DNA of 64,000 bases, from the NCBI GenBank assembly GCA_046351395.1, contig JAXLYP010000013.1, forward strand, positions 186,001 through 250,000. Reading direction: 5' to 3'. The stretch comes from CAYYKK01 sp046351395 (lineage in GTDB: Bacteria; Myxococcota_A; Polyangia; Polyangiales; Polyangiaceae). This document shows, piece by piece, positions 1 to 8,438 of this stretch. The notes beneath the pieces were generated by a model. That model was given only the letters and a program-made list of their open reading frames with translations. It did not search any database and was not told the origin of the DNA. Numbering within the stretch: position 1 is the stretch's first letter; every line of letters starts with the position of its first letter. The position numbers and the translations under genes are program-made.

Positions 1-52
1 GCTCAGGCGCAACGACGAGGACGTCGCGCGTCATGATCTGCGAGGCTTCCAT
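1..52 (-). CDS. CBS-domain protein, N-terminus only
   Basis: The minus strand opens with ATG at 52 and stays open to the window edge, giving 17 residues (MEASQIMTRDVLVVAPE). The IMTRDV..V.P pattern is the usual first strand of a CBS domain, the adenosine-nucleotide-binding module found in single-domain stress proteins and as a regulatory tail on enzymes. Only the start is visible, so the rest of the protein and its true role are unknown. No clear ribosome binding site precedes the ATG. The 141 bases up to the next gene hold nothing I recognise. Confidence 0.5.
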   Translation of the reverse strand, partial: MEASQIMTRDVLVVAPE

Positions 53-193
53 GCCGCGACCAAGAGCAGAACCCGTGCCGGCGCGGCGGCGGGGCGACGC
101 TGGGGCGCGGCGACCTCGGGCGGGTGGCCCCTCCCTCCACACTTTGCGCGCCCGCGCACCGATTGCGCCGGTCCCGGACGATGAGAAGGGTCG

Positions 194-559
194 TCACTCG
201 GGCGTGCCGCACTGCGACCAGGCATAGAAGTCTTGCGCGGCGCTCTCCGGGATATCGAAGTCGGTGGGCATCGATCCGTCGGCGATCGTCTGGGCGCCCT
301 GATCGGCGAAGGACACCGCGGCCGCGTAGGTGTCGTAGCGAACGCCGCGATCGGCGCGCGTGGAGCCGTGACAGTCCGTGCAATACGCCATCACGCTCCC
401 CTTGAGCTCGGCGTACGTCTTCACGGTCGTGGTCGTGCAGTCGATCGTCGGGACGCTCCCGCCGATCGAGCAGCTCGACGTCGTCACGAGCGCGGCGAGA
501 GCAGCGGCGAGGAGGGCGAGAGGAACGCGCGCGGCCTTTGCGGCGAGTACGAAGTTCAT
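194..559 (-). CDS. Small c-type cytochrome-like lipoprotein
   Basis: This is a 121-residue exported protein. It has a hydrophobic signal segment (about residues 10-27) ending in a Cys at 30 that may be lipidated, although the lipobox (TSSC) is weak. A single haem-binding motif CTDCH lies at residues 60-64, and a Met in GSMP near residue 97 could be the second axial ligand. This fits a mono-haem cytochrome c of the kind attached to periplasmic electron-transfer systems. The start is supported by GGGAGG a few bases upstream of the ATG. It lies downstream of the ABC exporter genes on the same strand but is separated from them by 99 bases containing a hairpin, so it may be transcribed alone. Its redox partner is unknown. 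Confidence 0.7.
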   Translation of the reverse strand: MNFVLAAKAARVPLALLAAALAALVTTSSCSIGGSVPTIDCTTTTVKTYAELKGSVMAYCTDCHGSTRADRGVRYDTYAAAVSFADQGAQTIADGSMPTDFDIPESAAQDFYAWSQCGTPE

Positions 560-583
560 GCCCTCCCTTGCCCGGATGCACGC

Positions 584-600
584 CCCGCCTTCGCGGCGGG
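584..600 (-). terminator. Hairpin between exporter operon and cytochrome gene
   Basis: A perfect 6-bp inverted repeat (CCCGCC, loop TTCGC, GGCGGG) lies between the stop of the HlyD-like gene and the cytochrome start. There is no T-run on the minus strand after the stem, though a short T-run follows on the plus strand. It may end transcription of the exporter operon. The call rests only on position and pairing. Confidence 0.35.
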
Positions 601-658
601 TGCGATCTTTTTGCGAGGTCGAGCCTCGCGCACGAAGGAAGGAGCGCGCGGGTGAGGG

Positions 659-1957
659 TCAGCGCGCCCGCACGGACGCCCCATCGACGACCTTCGGCCC
701 AGGGTGCTCGATGACGCGCGCGCCCTCGGTCAAACCGGAGACGATCTCGACGTTCGTGGACGCGCGATGTCCCAGCTCGACGCGCGAGAGCTTCGCGCGG
801 CCGGCCTCCTCGAGGTAGACGGCGAACGCGTCGCCCTCGCGGAACACCGCGCTCATCGGGGCGACCAGGGTCGCGCTCGTGCTCCACACCTCGATGCTCG
901 CTTCCACGCGGAACCCATCGCCGAGCTCGGGCGGGCGCCCTTTCGGGTCGTCGAGCTCGATCACGACGACCACGCGCTGCTCCTCGACACCCAGCGCGGA
1001 GAGCTTGGTGAACGCAGAGGGCTCGATCCGCCGCACGTGCGCCGCGAGGTCGGCCTCGCCACCCCATCGCCGGATCCGCACGGGGGCTTGCGCCGGGATG
1101 CGGACGGCGTCGGCGGTGAGCACGTCGGCCGTGATCTCGAGCGCGTCGAGGTCACCGATCTCGATGAGGGGGGTCGACGCCTGGACCGCGCCCGCGCTCT
1201 CGTGGAGCACGCGCAAGACGATGCCCTCGATCGGCGAGCGAAGCACGAGCTCGTCCGGCTCCGGCCCGGTCGCCCCCTTCTTCGGGGAGCCCTCGGCGCG
1301 ATCGAGCGTCGCGCGGGCCAACTCGACCTCGTGCGTCGCGACCTGCACCCCGAATCGAGCGGAGGAGAGCTCCTCCTCGCGGAGACGCGCCTCGAGCTCC
1401 GCGTGCCGCCCCGTCTCCCCGCTCGCCGCGCCCTCGCGCACGAGCTCGCCCGTGGTCTTCGCGTCCGAGCGCGCGCTCTCGGCGGCGAGCTCCGCACGCG
1501 CGAGCGTCGCGCGCGCCTGACGCTCGACCGCGTACGCCTCGGAGAGCCGCGCCTCGGCCTGCGACTTCGTCCGTGGATCGAGCAGGTTCGGGGAGAGGGG
1601 CGCGAGGCGGACGAGCTCCGTGCCGACGTGGACGCGATCCCCGGGGTGCAGCGTGATCCGGTCGGCCTCTGCGGCGAGCGGCGACGACACGACGTATTTG
1701 TCGCGCACGCGCGTCCGTCCCGCCTCGTCGATCGTGACGGCGAGCGGCGCCTCCGAAGCGACCGCGACGTCGACCGGGAGGGGCTTCGGGATGGCCGCAT
1801 AGACGACGGCGGCGACCACGCCCGCGCCGATCGTTCCCCACACGAGCGGACGAATCCAGCGGCCACGCGGCCTCCGACGCTTGCCTCCCGCGGCAGAGAT
1901 TTCGCGCGTCATCGTGTGCGCCGCGTCGCCCGAGGCGTGTGCGTCGTCCGTGGTCAT
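659..1957 (-). CDS. HlyD-family periplasmic adaptor of ABC exporter
   Basis: This 432-residue protein has a cytoplasmic N-terminus, one transmembrane helix (about residues 30-52), a biotinyl-lipoyl-like half, a long Ala/Glu/Arg-rich coiled-coil hairpin (about 105-200), the second lipoyl half (SPIEGIVLRV), and a beta-barrel region. This is the plan of membrane-fusion proteins that link an inner-membrane exporter to an outer-membrane channel. Its ATG lies 2 bases after the TGA of the permease gene and the two are probably translationally coupled. With the ATPase and permease it makes a three-gene ABC export system similar to the MacAB or DevBCA type. No TolC-like gene is present here. The substrate cannot be deduced. 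Confidence 0.85.
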   Translation of the reverse strand: MTTDDAHASGDAAHTMTREISAAGGKRRRPRGRWIRPLVWGTIGAGVVAAVVYAAIPKPLPVDVAVASEAPLAVTIDEAGRTRVRDKYVVSSPLAAEADRITLHPGDRVHVGTELVRLAPLSPNLLDPRTKSQAEARLSEAYAVERQARATLARAELAAESARSDAKTTGELVREGAASGETGRHAELEARLREEELSSARFGVQVATHEVELARATLDRAEGSPKKGATGPEPDELVLRSPIEGIVLRVLHESAGAVQASTPLIEIGDLDALEITADVLTADAVRIPAQAPVRIRRWGGEADLAAHVRRIEPSAFTKLSALGVEEQRVVVVIELDDPKGRPPELGDGFRVEASIEVWSTSATLVAPMSAVFREGDAFAVYLEEAGRAKLSRVELGHRASTNVEIVSGLTEGARVIEHPGPKVVDGASVRAR

Positions 1958-1959
1958 GA

Positions 1960-4332
1960 TCAATCCCTCGCCTTGAGTACGCCGACGAGATCGAGCTCGT
2001 CGAGCCTGCGCTTCATGAGCAAAGCCGAGACCAGCGCCGCGCCGAGCGTCACCGCCACCGCGAACGCGTACGCGCCGGAGGTGATGACGGTCGGGAACCG
2101 GATCAGCTCCTGGTCGACGGTCGACATCGTGAGGACGACGAACGCGCGCCCGATGAGGATCCCAGGCAGGACGGCGAGCGCCACCTGCGCGAAGATCTCC
2201 CCGAACGAGATCAGCGTGATCTCGCGCCGTGTGAAGCCGAGGACCCGCAGCGTCGCGAGGTCGCGGCTCCGCATCGAGAGCGCCGCGCGCGCGTTGTTGT
2301 AGACCACGCCGATCGCGATGGTCACGCCGAACAGCGTGAGGATCACGCTCGTCGTGCGCATCGACTCGGTGCTCCGGTCCTGGAACCGCCGCGCGACCTC
2401 CCGCGGCCGATTCACGCCAGCCACGCGGGGCAGGGCGGCGAGCCTCGCGTCGAGCTCGGCGGCGCGCGCGGGATCGACGCGGAGGAGCGCGCTCGTGACG
2501 AGCGGCTCCTGGTCGAACATCGCCTCGACCTCGTGCATCGAGGCGTGCACCCCGAGGCCGAGCATCTCCGTCGTTGTCCCGACGATGGTCGCTCTCCGAG
2601 GGACGCGGTCGCCCTCGAGCGGCTCGAGCGTGAGCTCGTCCCCGACGCCCGCACCGAGCGCTCGCGCCAGCGCGTCGCTGACGACGAGCCCGTGCTCGGG
2701 GAGGGTGACGGCGCGGAGCGGCTGCTCGATCACGCGCCGGAGCGACGCGTCCGCCGGGTGTGCGGTGAGCACCGTCTCGCGCGATCGGGAGCCGAATCGC
2801 ACCCTCACGGGCACGACGCGGAGCGCCTCGGCCGACATCACCCCGGGCAGCGCCGCGAGCTCGCCGATCGCGGAGGCCGACCTCGGAGCGCTGAACGTGA
2901 CCATGACGTCCTCGCGCTGCGCGGCCTCGAACTCCGTGTCGACGAGGACGTCGATCGCCCCGGGCATGTAGCCCGCGACGACGACGATCGCGATCCCGAA
3001 CGAGATGCCGATCGAGGAGAGCGCGAGCCGGAGCGGTCTGCGCGTCATCTCGCGGAGAATCATGCGCCCGCCCGTGCCGAACAGACGACCGACGCCGATC
3101 CGCTCGAGGAGGGAGGCGCGGTACGTGGGCGGAGCCTCGGGCTGCATCGCCTCCGCGGGAGGGAGCTTCATGACGCGCCGGAGGACGACGAGCGCGCCCG
3201 CGATCGCGGCGATCGCGCTGACCGCGACCCCTTCGACGACCGTCCGCAGATCGAGGTGGTAGTCGAACGAGGGAAAGCGGAAGTACCTCGCGTAGAGCGA
3301 GAGCATGCCGCGACCGAGGAGCGCCCCGACCGTCACCCCCGCGGCCGCCCCGACCGCCACGATGACGAGGACGAACGAGAGGTAGTGCGTCGCGACTTCG
3401 CGCGCCGAGAAGCCGAGCGCCTTCAGGGTCGCGATCTGCTGGCGTTGGAGCTGGACCAGCCGCGACAGGACCATGTTCACGAGGAACGCCGCGACGGCGA
3501 GGAAGATCAGGGGCGCGACCGTCGCGTAGCTCTCGAGCTGTCGGAGCTCGCTCGCGACGATGTACTCGGAGGTCTGATGCGCGCGGTCCACCGCCCCGAA
3601 GCCGCCGTATCGCTCGAGCAGCGCGTCCACCGAGGAGATGACGTCCGCGGCCTTCGCGTGCGGCTGGAGCGCGATCTGCACGTCGTTGAACGCGCCTTCC
3701 ATTTGGAACGCCGCCGCGACGCTGCGCCGATCCATGTAGACGATCCCGAACCGCCGGTTGTCCGCGGCGAGGTCGCCGGCGGCGCCCGCGGCGAACACGT
3801 ACTCGGGTGACAGCGCGATCCCCACGACGCGGACGTCGCGTCGCGAGCCGTTGACGAGCATCGGCAGCGTCGACCCCGCCTGGATGCCGTTCGCCTCGGC
3901 GAACGCCGCGAGGACGATCGCCTCGTCCGACCGCCCGGGCGCGATCATGCGGCCGCTGCGGATGTCGAGCGCCGAGAGCCGCGCCTCCCGATCGGCGACG
4001 TCGTCGAGGCTGACGAGCAGCCCTCGCGCCGGCTCCTCGAGCCCCTCGATCGGCATCGTGAGCGGCTCGACGATCCGCGTGTCCACGACGGCCACGCCGG
4101 GGACGCGCTCGATCCTCGAGGCGACCTCGTCGGGGGCGCGCACGAGGCGCGCGAAGACGTCCGCGAAGCGGCTCGCGTCGTAGTACGCGTCCCGCGCCAC
4201 GACGAGCGACCCGTACGCGGTGCGCATCGTGACGAAGCTCGCGATCCCGCACGCGACCACGAGGGCGATGGTCAGGGCCTGCCCCCACATGCGCGAGAGG
4301 TCCCGGAGGAGCTTCTTGCCGAGGGAGCTCAC
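1960..4332 (-). CDS. FtsX/MacB-type ABC transporter permease
   Basis: This 790-residue integral membrane protein has two FtsX-like halves. There is an N-terminal helix (about 16-38) followed by a periplasmic core domain, three helices (about 265-375), then a second core domain preceded by a helix near residue 445, and three C-terminal helices. This duplicated form matches large extracytoplasmic exporters or lipoprotein-release-type permeases that do not move substrate through a classical channel but act by mechanotransmission. It starts with GTG overlapping the stop of the ATPase gene (GTGA, 4-base overlap), which indicates coupled translation. It works with the adjacent ATPase and HlyD-like adaptor. 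The substrate is unknown. Confidence 0.85.
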   Translation of the reverse strand: MSSLGKKLLRDLSRMWGQALTIALVVACGIASFVTMRTAYGSLVVARDAYYDASRFADVFARLVRAPDEVASRIERVPGVAVVDTRIVEPLTMPIEGLEEPARGLLVSLDDVADREARLSALDIRSGRMIAPGRSDEAIVLAAFAEANGIQAGSTLPMLVNGSRRDVRVVGIALSPEYVFAAGAAGDLAADNRRFGIVYMDRRSVAAAFQMEGAFNDVQIALQPHAKAADVISSVDALLERYGGFGAVDRAHQTSEYIVASELRQLESYATVAPLIFLAVAAFLVNMVLSRLVQLQRQQIATLKALGFSAREVATHYLSFVLVIVAVGAAAGVTVGALLGRGMLSLYARYFRFPSFDYHLDLRTVVEGVAVSAIAAIAGALVVLRRVMKLPPAEAMQPEAPPTYRASLLERIGVGRLFGTGGRMILREMTRRPLRLALSSIGISFGIAIVVVAGYMPGAIDVLVDTEFEAAQREDVMVTFSAPRSASAIGELAALPGVMSAEALRVVPVRVRFGSRSRETVLTAHPADASLRRVIEQPLRAVTLPEHGLVVSDALARALGAGVGDELTLEPLEGDRVPRRATIVGTTTEMLGLGVHASMHEVEAMFDQEPLVTSALLRVDPARAAELDARLAALPRVAGVNRPREVARRFQDRSTESMRTTSVILTLFGVTIAIGVVYNNARAALSMRSRDLATLRVLGFTRREITLISFGEIFAQVALAVLPGILIGRAFVVLTMSTVDQELIRFPTVITSGAYAFAVAVTLGAALVSALLMKRRLDELDLVGVLKARD

Positions 4333-5063
4333 CAGGAGAGCTCCGCCGCGCGCGTCTTCGCCGGGTTCCGCTCTACGCTTCGGATCCTGCCGTCCGCGAT
4401 GCGGACGATGCGGTCGGCCATCCTCGCGATCGGCTCGTTGTGCGTGATGATCGCCGTCGTCGTCCCGAGCTCCCGGTTCACGCGCTCGATGGCGCCGAGC
4501 ACGATGCGGCCCGTCGCGCAGTCGAGCGCGCCGGTGGGCTCGTCGCAGAGGAGGAGCTCGGGCCGCTTCGCGATCGCGCGCGCGATCGCGACGCGCTGCT
4601 GCTCTCCGCCCGAGAGCTCGGAGGGGAAGTGATCCATCCGGTCGCGGAGCCCGACGATGGAGAGCGCCTCCTCGGGGGTGAACGGTGAGTCCGAGATCTC
4701 CGTGACCAGCGCGACGTTCTCGCGCGCGGTGAGGCTCGGGATGAGGTTGTAGAACTGGAACACGAACCCCACGAAGCGCCGGCGGTAGCGCGTCCGCGCC
4801 GCCTCGTCGGTGTCGGTCAGGTCCTGACCGCGGAAGGACACCGCGCCCGCGCTCGGCGCGTCGAGTCCGCCGAGGATGTTGAGGAGGGTCGACTTGCCGC
4901 TCCCCGAGGCGCCGAGCAGGACGATGGTCTCCCCCGCCACGAGGTCGAGATCGACCCCGCGGAGGGCGACGACGTCGACCTCACCCATGCGGTACGCCTT
5001 CTCGAGTGAGCGCGCCGAGAGGACCACGTCCGTCGGGGTGGCGCTGGCGGGGACGGAGAGCAT
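4329..5063 (-). CDS. MacB/LolD-family ABC transporter ATPase
   Basis: This 244-residue ATPase has Walker A GASGSGKST, signature LSGGEQQ, Walker B LLLCDEPTG and a switch histidine in ITHN. The LolD/MacB subfamily serves FtsX-type permeases, which fits the gene directly downstream. The frame stays open further upstream, but the Met at 5063 is chosen because conserved sequence begins shortly after it and the upstream residues are Arg/Ala-rich and unlike any family member. It is the first gene of the three-gene exporter operon. The 197 bases to the divergent gene at 5261 should contain its promoter, but I could not identify one. Confidence 0.9.
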   Translation of the reverse strand: MLSVPASATPTDVVLSARSLEKAYRMGEVDVVALRGVDLDLVAGETIVLLGASGSGKSTLLNILGGLDAPSAGAVSFRGQDLTDTDEAARTRYRRRFVGFVFQFYNLIPSLTARENVALVTEISDSPFTPEEALSIVGLRDRMDHFPSELSGGEQQRVAIARAIAKRPELLLCDEPTGALDCATGRIVLGAIERVNRELGTTTAIITHNEPIARMADRIVRIADGRIRSVERNPAKTRAAELSW

Positions 5064-5260
5064 GTCGCTACGGAGGAGCAATCGAAGTGCCGTTCGCGAA
5101 GCGCGCGGCGCGCCGATCCGCGTCGCGCAGTGTTTGCGTGCGTGCGCCGAACGTGCGGCGCGTCGCGGCGCCGCCGCTCGCTCGCGCGCGGCAGTTTTGG
5201 GCGGCACACGACGTGCGAGGGCGAGGGCCGCGCACTGGGCGCGAGCAACCCCGAGGCACC

Positions 5261-5683
5261 ATGGAACATCACGTCGAAGCGTCGATCCCGCACACTCGCG
5301 CGGCCCTCTGGATGGATCACCACGAGGCTCGTGTGTTCTTCGTCTCGAAGGACGGCGTGGAGGTGCACGAGACGAAGGCCCCGCACCACCACGTCCTGCG
5401 CCACCCGAAGGGCGACGGGGCGTCCCACGAGCACCCCGAGGATCTCAAGCGCTACTTCACCGACGTCGCCGAGGTCCTCCGCGACGCCGAGGAGGTCTAC
5501 CTGGTGGGGCCTTCGCTCCTGAAGTTCACGTTCGTGAAGTTCCTCCACGAGCACGACCGCGCGCTCGCTGCGAAGATCGCGGGCGTCGAGTCGAGCGATC
5601 ACCCGACGGACGGGCAGCTCATCGCGCTCGCGCGCCACCATTTCGGGCTGTCGAAGCCCCGCATCCTCCCGAGCCAGCGATGA
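5261..5683 (+). CDS. Translational machinery-like protein (eRF1-like fold)
   Basis: This is a 140-residue soluble protein. The opening ALWMDHHEARVF, the His-rich middle (HHHVLRHP), VYLVGPSLLKFTFVKFL and the ending VESSDHPTDGQLIALARHHF follow a small proteobacterial family usually named translational machinery protein and related to bacterial homologues of release-factor domains. The family's biochemical role is not established. Its stop overlaps the next start (ATGA), so it is translationally coupled to the DUF6544 gene. The ATG at 5261 is chosen because homology begins about ten residues later and the upstream frame has no plausible coding character. Confidence 0.7.
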   Translation: MEHHVEASIPHTRAALWMDHHEARVFFVSKDGVEVHETKAPHHHVLRHPKGDGASHEHPEDLKRYFTDVAEVLRDAEEVYLVGPSLLKFTFVKFLHEHDRALAAKIAGVESSDHPTDGQLIALARHHFGLSKPRILPSQR

Positions 5684-6591
5684 GCGAGGCGGGTCTCCCC
5701 GCGGGGCTCTCGCCGTCGCGGCACATGCGCTCCGTGTTCCTGCGCGAGCTCCGCGGCGTGAAGCTCGAGGGAGATACGCGCGAACCTGGGGTCGTTCGAA
5801 AGGAGGACTTGGAGCCGCTGCCGGCAACGGCGCGGCGCTTCCTGCTGTCCGCGGGCGTGCTCGCGCGCCCGCGCACCTGGTCCGTGCGGGCCCACGCGAC
5901 GGGCGCGTTTCGGCTCGCGCCGGACAAGCCTTGGATGGACTGCGAGGCCTGGCAGTACGGCACGTGCCTGGGCGTCCGGCGCGTCTTCCACATGCGGCTC
6001 CGGCTGCTCGGCTTCGTCCCCATGCTCGTCCGCGACACGTACGCGGAGGGCCGCGGGCACATGCTCGGCCGCGTGATGGACGCGATCAGCGTCGTCGACG
6101 AGGTCGATGATCGCGTCACGACGGGCGAGCTCGTCACCTACTTGAACGACGCGATCTTCCTCGCGCCCGCGATGCTGCTCCGCCCCGCCGTCACGTGGAC
6201 GGAGGTCGACGACGGATCGTTCGACGTCGCGCTCACGGATCATGGGCGCACGGTCGCGGCGCGCGTGTACGTGGATCCCGAGGGTCGGGTCACGGACTTC
6301 AGCACGATCGATCGATGGATCTCACTCCCCGGCGACCCGCCGAGGTGGACGCGCGCGCGCTGGTCGACCCCCGTGCACGGCTGGCGCACCGTCCACGGGC
6401 GGACGATCGCGCGCGGTGGGCGTGCCGTCTGGCACCTGCCGCCGGGGGCGTTCTCCGCTGGCGCGAACGGAGGGACCCCCGTGCCCGACGTGGTCGCCGA
6501 GGGTGAGGCGCGAGGTGCGCTCGAGGAGTTCGCGTACGCGGACCTCACGTTCGATCGCGTCGAGTTCGACGTCCTGCCCGACAGCGCATAG
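5680..6591 (+). CDS. DUF6544-family protein
   Basis: This 303-residue protein has no predicted membrane segment. It contains LPATARRFLLSAGV near the start, an Arg/Trp-rich central region (WQYGTCLGVRRVFHMRLRLLG) and GELVTYLNDAIFLAPAMLL, features I associate with the uncharacterised DUF6544 family. The pattern of alternating hydrophobic strands suggests a lipid- or outer-membrane-related beta fold, but this is only inference. The ATG overlaps the stop of the preceding gene by the ATGA arrangement, so both are made from one message. The function is unknown. Confidence 0.65.
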   Translation: MSEAGLPAGLSPSRHMRSVFLRELRGVKLEGDTREPGVVRKEDLEPLPATARRFLLSAGVLARPRTWSVRAHATGAFRLAPDKPWMDCEAWQYGTCLGVRRVFHMRLRLLGFVPMLVRDTYAEGRGHMLGRVMDAISVVDEVDDRVTTGELVTYLNDAIFLAPAMLLRPAVTWTEVDDGSFDVALTDHGRTVAARVYVDPEGRVTDFSTIDRWISLPGDPPRWTRARWSTPVHGWRTVHGRTIARGGRAVWHLPPGAFSAGANGGTPVPDVVAEGEARGALEEFAYADLTFDRVEFDVLPDSA

Positions 6592-6630
6592 ACGCTCGCC
6601 TTCCGCCGTGGGGCGGGCTACACCGACAGC

Positions 6631-7545
6631 TTGGAGCCCCGAGCGCCGCACCCGAGGGAGCCCGACCGGACGCGCTACGCGTGGCTCTCGATCGGGGCGG
6701 CGTTCTCCACGCTCGGTCTCAAGCTGCTCGCGTGGCGCTTGACGGGCTCGGTCGCGCTCCTTTCGGACGCGCTCGAATCCATCGTCAACGTGGTCGCGGC
6801 GCTCGTCGCGCTCTGGGTCCTCCGCGTCGCCGCGTCCCCGCCCGATGCCGAGCACGAGTACGGGCACCACAAGGCCGAGTATTTCTCGAGCGGGCTCGAA
6901 GGCGCCCTCATCATCGCCGCAGCGGTCGGGATCGTAGTGTCGGCCGTCCCGAAGCTCATCCACCCGGAGCCGCTCGAATCCGTCGGCGTGGGGCTCGCGC
7001 TCTCCATGGCTGCGGCCGGGATCAACCTCGCGACGGGCCGACTCCTCATCGTGCGCGGTCGCACGCTGAAGTCGATCGCGCTCGAGGCCGACGGCCACCA
7101 CCTGATGACGGACGTCTGGACCAGCGGCGGCGTGCTCGTCGGGATCGTGATCGTCAAGCTCACGAAGCTCGCGTGGGTGGATCCCCTCATCGCGATCGCC
7201 GTGGCGCTCCAGATCGTCTGGACCGGGGTTCGGCTGCTGCGGCGATCGGGCACGGCCCTCTTGGATGCGTCCGTCTCGGCCGAAGAGCGACGGGCGATCG
7301 AGGCTGTCCTCGACGGCTACAAAGCCGAGGGGGCGAGCTGGCACGCGCTCCGGACGCGGCAGGCGGGGGTCCGGAGGTTCGTGAGCCTCCACGTCCTCGT
7401 CCCCGGTGACTGGAGCGTGCAGCGCGGCCACGATCTGCTCGAGCGGCTCGAGCGCGACGTGCGCGCGCTCGCCCCGGAGACGCAGGTGACGACGCACCTC
7501 GAGCCCCTCGAGGACGAGCGGTCACACGGCGACTCCAACGATTGA
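6631..7545 (+). CDS. Cation diffusion facilitator (CDF) metal transporter
   Basis: This 304-residue protein has about six transmembrane helices followed by a cytoplasmic C-terminal domain. The metal-site pattern is clear: Asp in SDALESIVN in helix 2 and DGHHLMTDVW in helix 5. A His-containing loop HEYGHHKAEYF sits between them. CDF proteins export divalent metals such as Zn, Mn, Fe or Co in exchange for protons; the metal cannot be read from sequence alone. The chosen start is TTG at 6631, because no ATG or GTG precedes helix 1 in a suitable place. The C-terminal tail (about residues 220-304) has the alpha-beta pattern of the CDF dimerisation domain. Confidence 0.85.
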   Translation: MEPRAPHPREPDRTRYAWLSIGAAFSTLGLKLLAWRLTGSVALLSDALESIVNVVAALVALWVLRVAASPPDAEHEYGHHKAEYFSSGLEGALIIAAAVGIVVSAVPKLIHPEPLESVGVGLALSMAAAGINLATGRLLIVRGRTLKSIALEADGHHLMTDVWTSGGVLVGIVIVKLTKLAWVDPLIAIAVALQIVWTGVRLLRRSGTALLDASVSAEERRAIEAVLDGYKAEGASWHALRTRQAGVRRFVSLHVLVPGDWSVQRGHDLLERLERDVRALAPETQVTTHLEPLEDERSHGDSND

Positions 7546-7556
7546 CGCCGGGGGCC

Positions 7557-8186
7557 TCACGTCCCCGTGGAGGACGACCAGGCGGCGGGGGAGTCGCTGC
7601 GCCCCGCCGACGAATAGACGTGGCCGCGGATGTGGTGCTCCGCGTGCCGCGCGCACCAGAGCTTCGCGCCGCCCGTCTCCGCGCGCACCTCCGCGCAGGC
7701 CGGGCAGATGGGCTCGATCTCGGCGAGCTTGTACTTCGGGTCGTGCGACTTCTCGCGCACGACGCTCACCGCGCAGCCCGCGAGGCGCACCACCTTCTCG
7801 GCGACCGACCCCATCAAGAACCGGCCGAGGCCGCGCCGCCCGTGCGATCCCAGGACGATGAGATCCACGTCGAAATGCGCGGCGGCCCAGACGATCTCCT
7901 GCGCGGGGCGGCCGATCGCGAGGTTGATCTCGGTGTGCGGTAGCGTGACTCCCTCGTGCGCGAGCGCGTACGCCTGGAGGGACTGGTGCGTGCGGAGCTT
8001 GAGCTCTTCGATCGTCTTGTCGGTCTCGGCGCGCCCGCGGGTGACGAGATCGCCCCCGAGGTACTCGAACGCATAGAAGACGATCAGGTCCGCACCCGGG
8101 CGCTGCAGCGTCTCTCGGATGGCGGTCTCGAGGACGATACCGGTGGAGACGTCGAGATCGATGGCGGCGAGGACGTGCGTGGACAT
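7557..8186 (-). CDS. Universal stress protein with Cys-rich C-terminal tail
   Basis: This 209-residue protein has an N-terminal UspA domain of about 145 residues. It ends with the ATP-binding signature region LIVLGSHGRRGLGRFLMGSVAEKVVR and a final strand CAVSVVRE. A further 60 residues contain CPAC and a later C..H pair (WCARH), a spacing compatible with a small metal-binding ribbon; ordinary single UspA proteins stop before this. Such proteins respond to starvation, redox or respiratory stress. It converges on the CDF gene with 11 bases between stops. The start at ATG 8186 places the first beta strand (HVLAAIDLD) where expected. Confidence 0.85.
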   Translation of the reverse strand: MSTHVLAAIDLDVSTGIVLETAIRETLQRPGADLIVFYAFEYLGGDLVTRGRAETDKTIEELKLRTHQSLQAYALAHEGVTLPHTEINLAIGRPAQEIVWAAAHFDVDLIVLGSHGRRGLGRFLMGSVAEKVVRLAGCAVSVVREKSHDPKYKLAEIEPICPACAEVRAETGGAKLWCARHAEHHIRGHVYSSAGRSDSPAAWSSSTGT

Positions 8187-8438
8187 GGGAGCCTCCGAGA
8201 GGTCGGTGAGAGGTGTGTCCCGAACGCCTCAGCAACAACGGAACCAAGCGTCACCGGCCCTCGCGAGTCCGCGCCGACCGCGACGCGCGGGCGCAGCCCG
8301 GCACGGAGTTCGAGACGCCGCTCGAAGAACCTCGCCGGGGCGACGGCGTGCACACGCTGCGCCGCCGTGCACGATCTGCGCGCTCACGCCGAGCCGTGGG
8401 GGCGTGCGAAGCGGCACGTCGGTTGCGATGGCGAGCGC

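Noticed and set aside
8187..8438. N-terminal extension of the MlaF-like ATPase over the divergent region
   Set aside because: The open frame continues upstream across the start of the stress protein gene, but its residues are Arg/Ala-rich and unlike any ABC protein.
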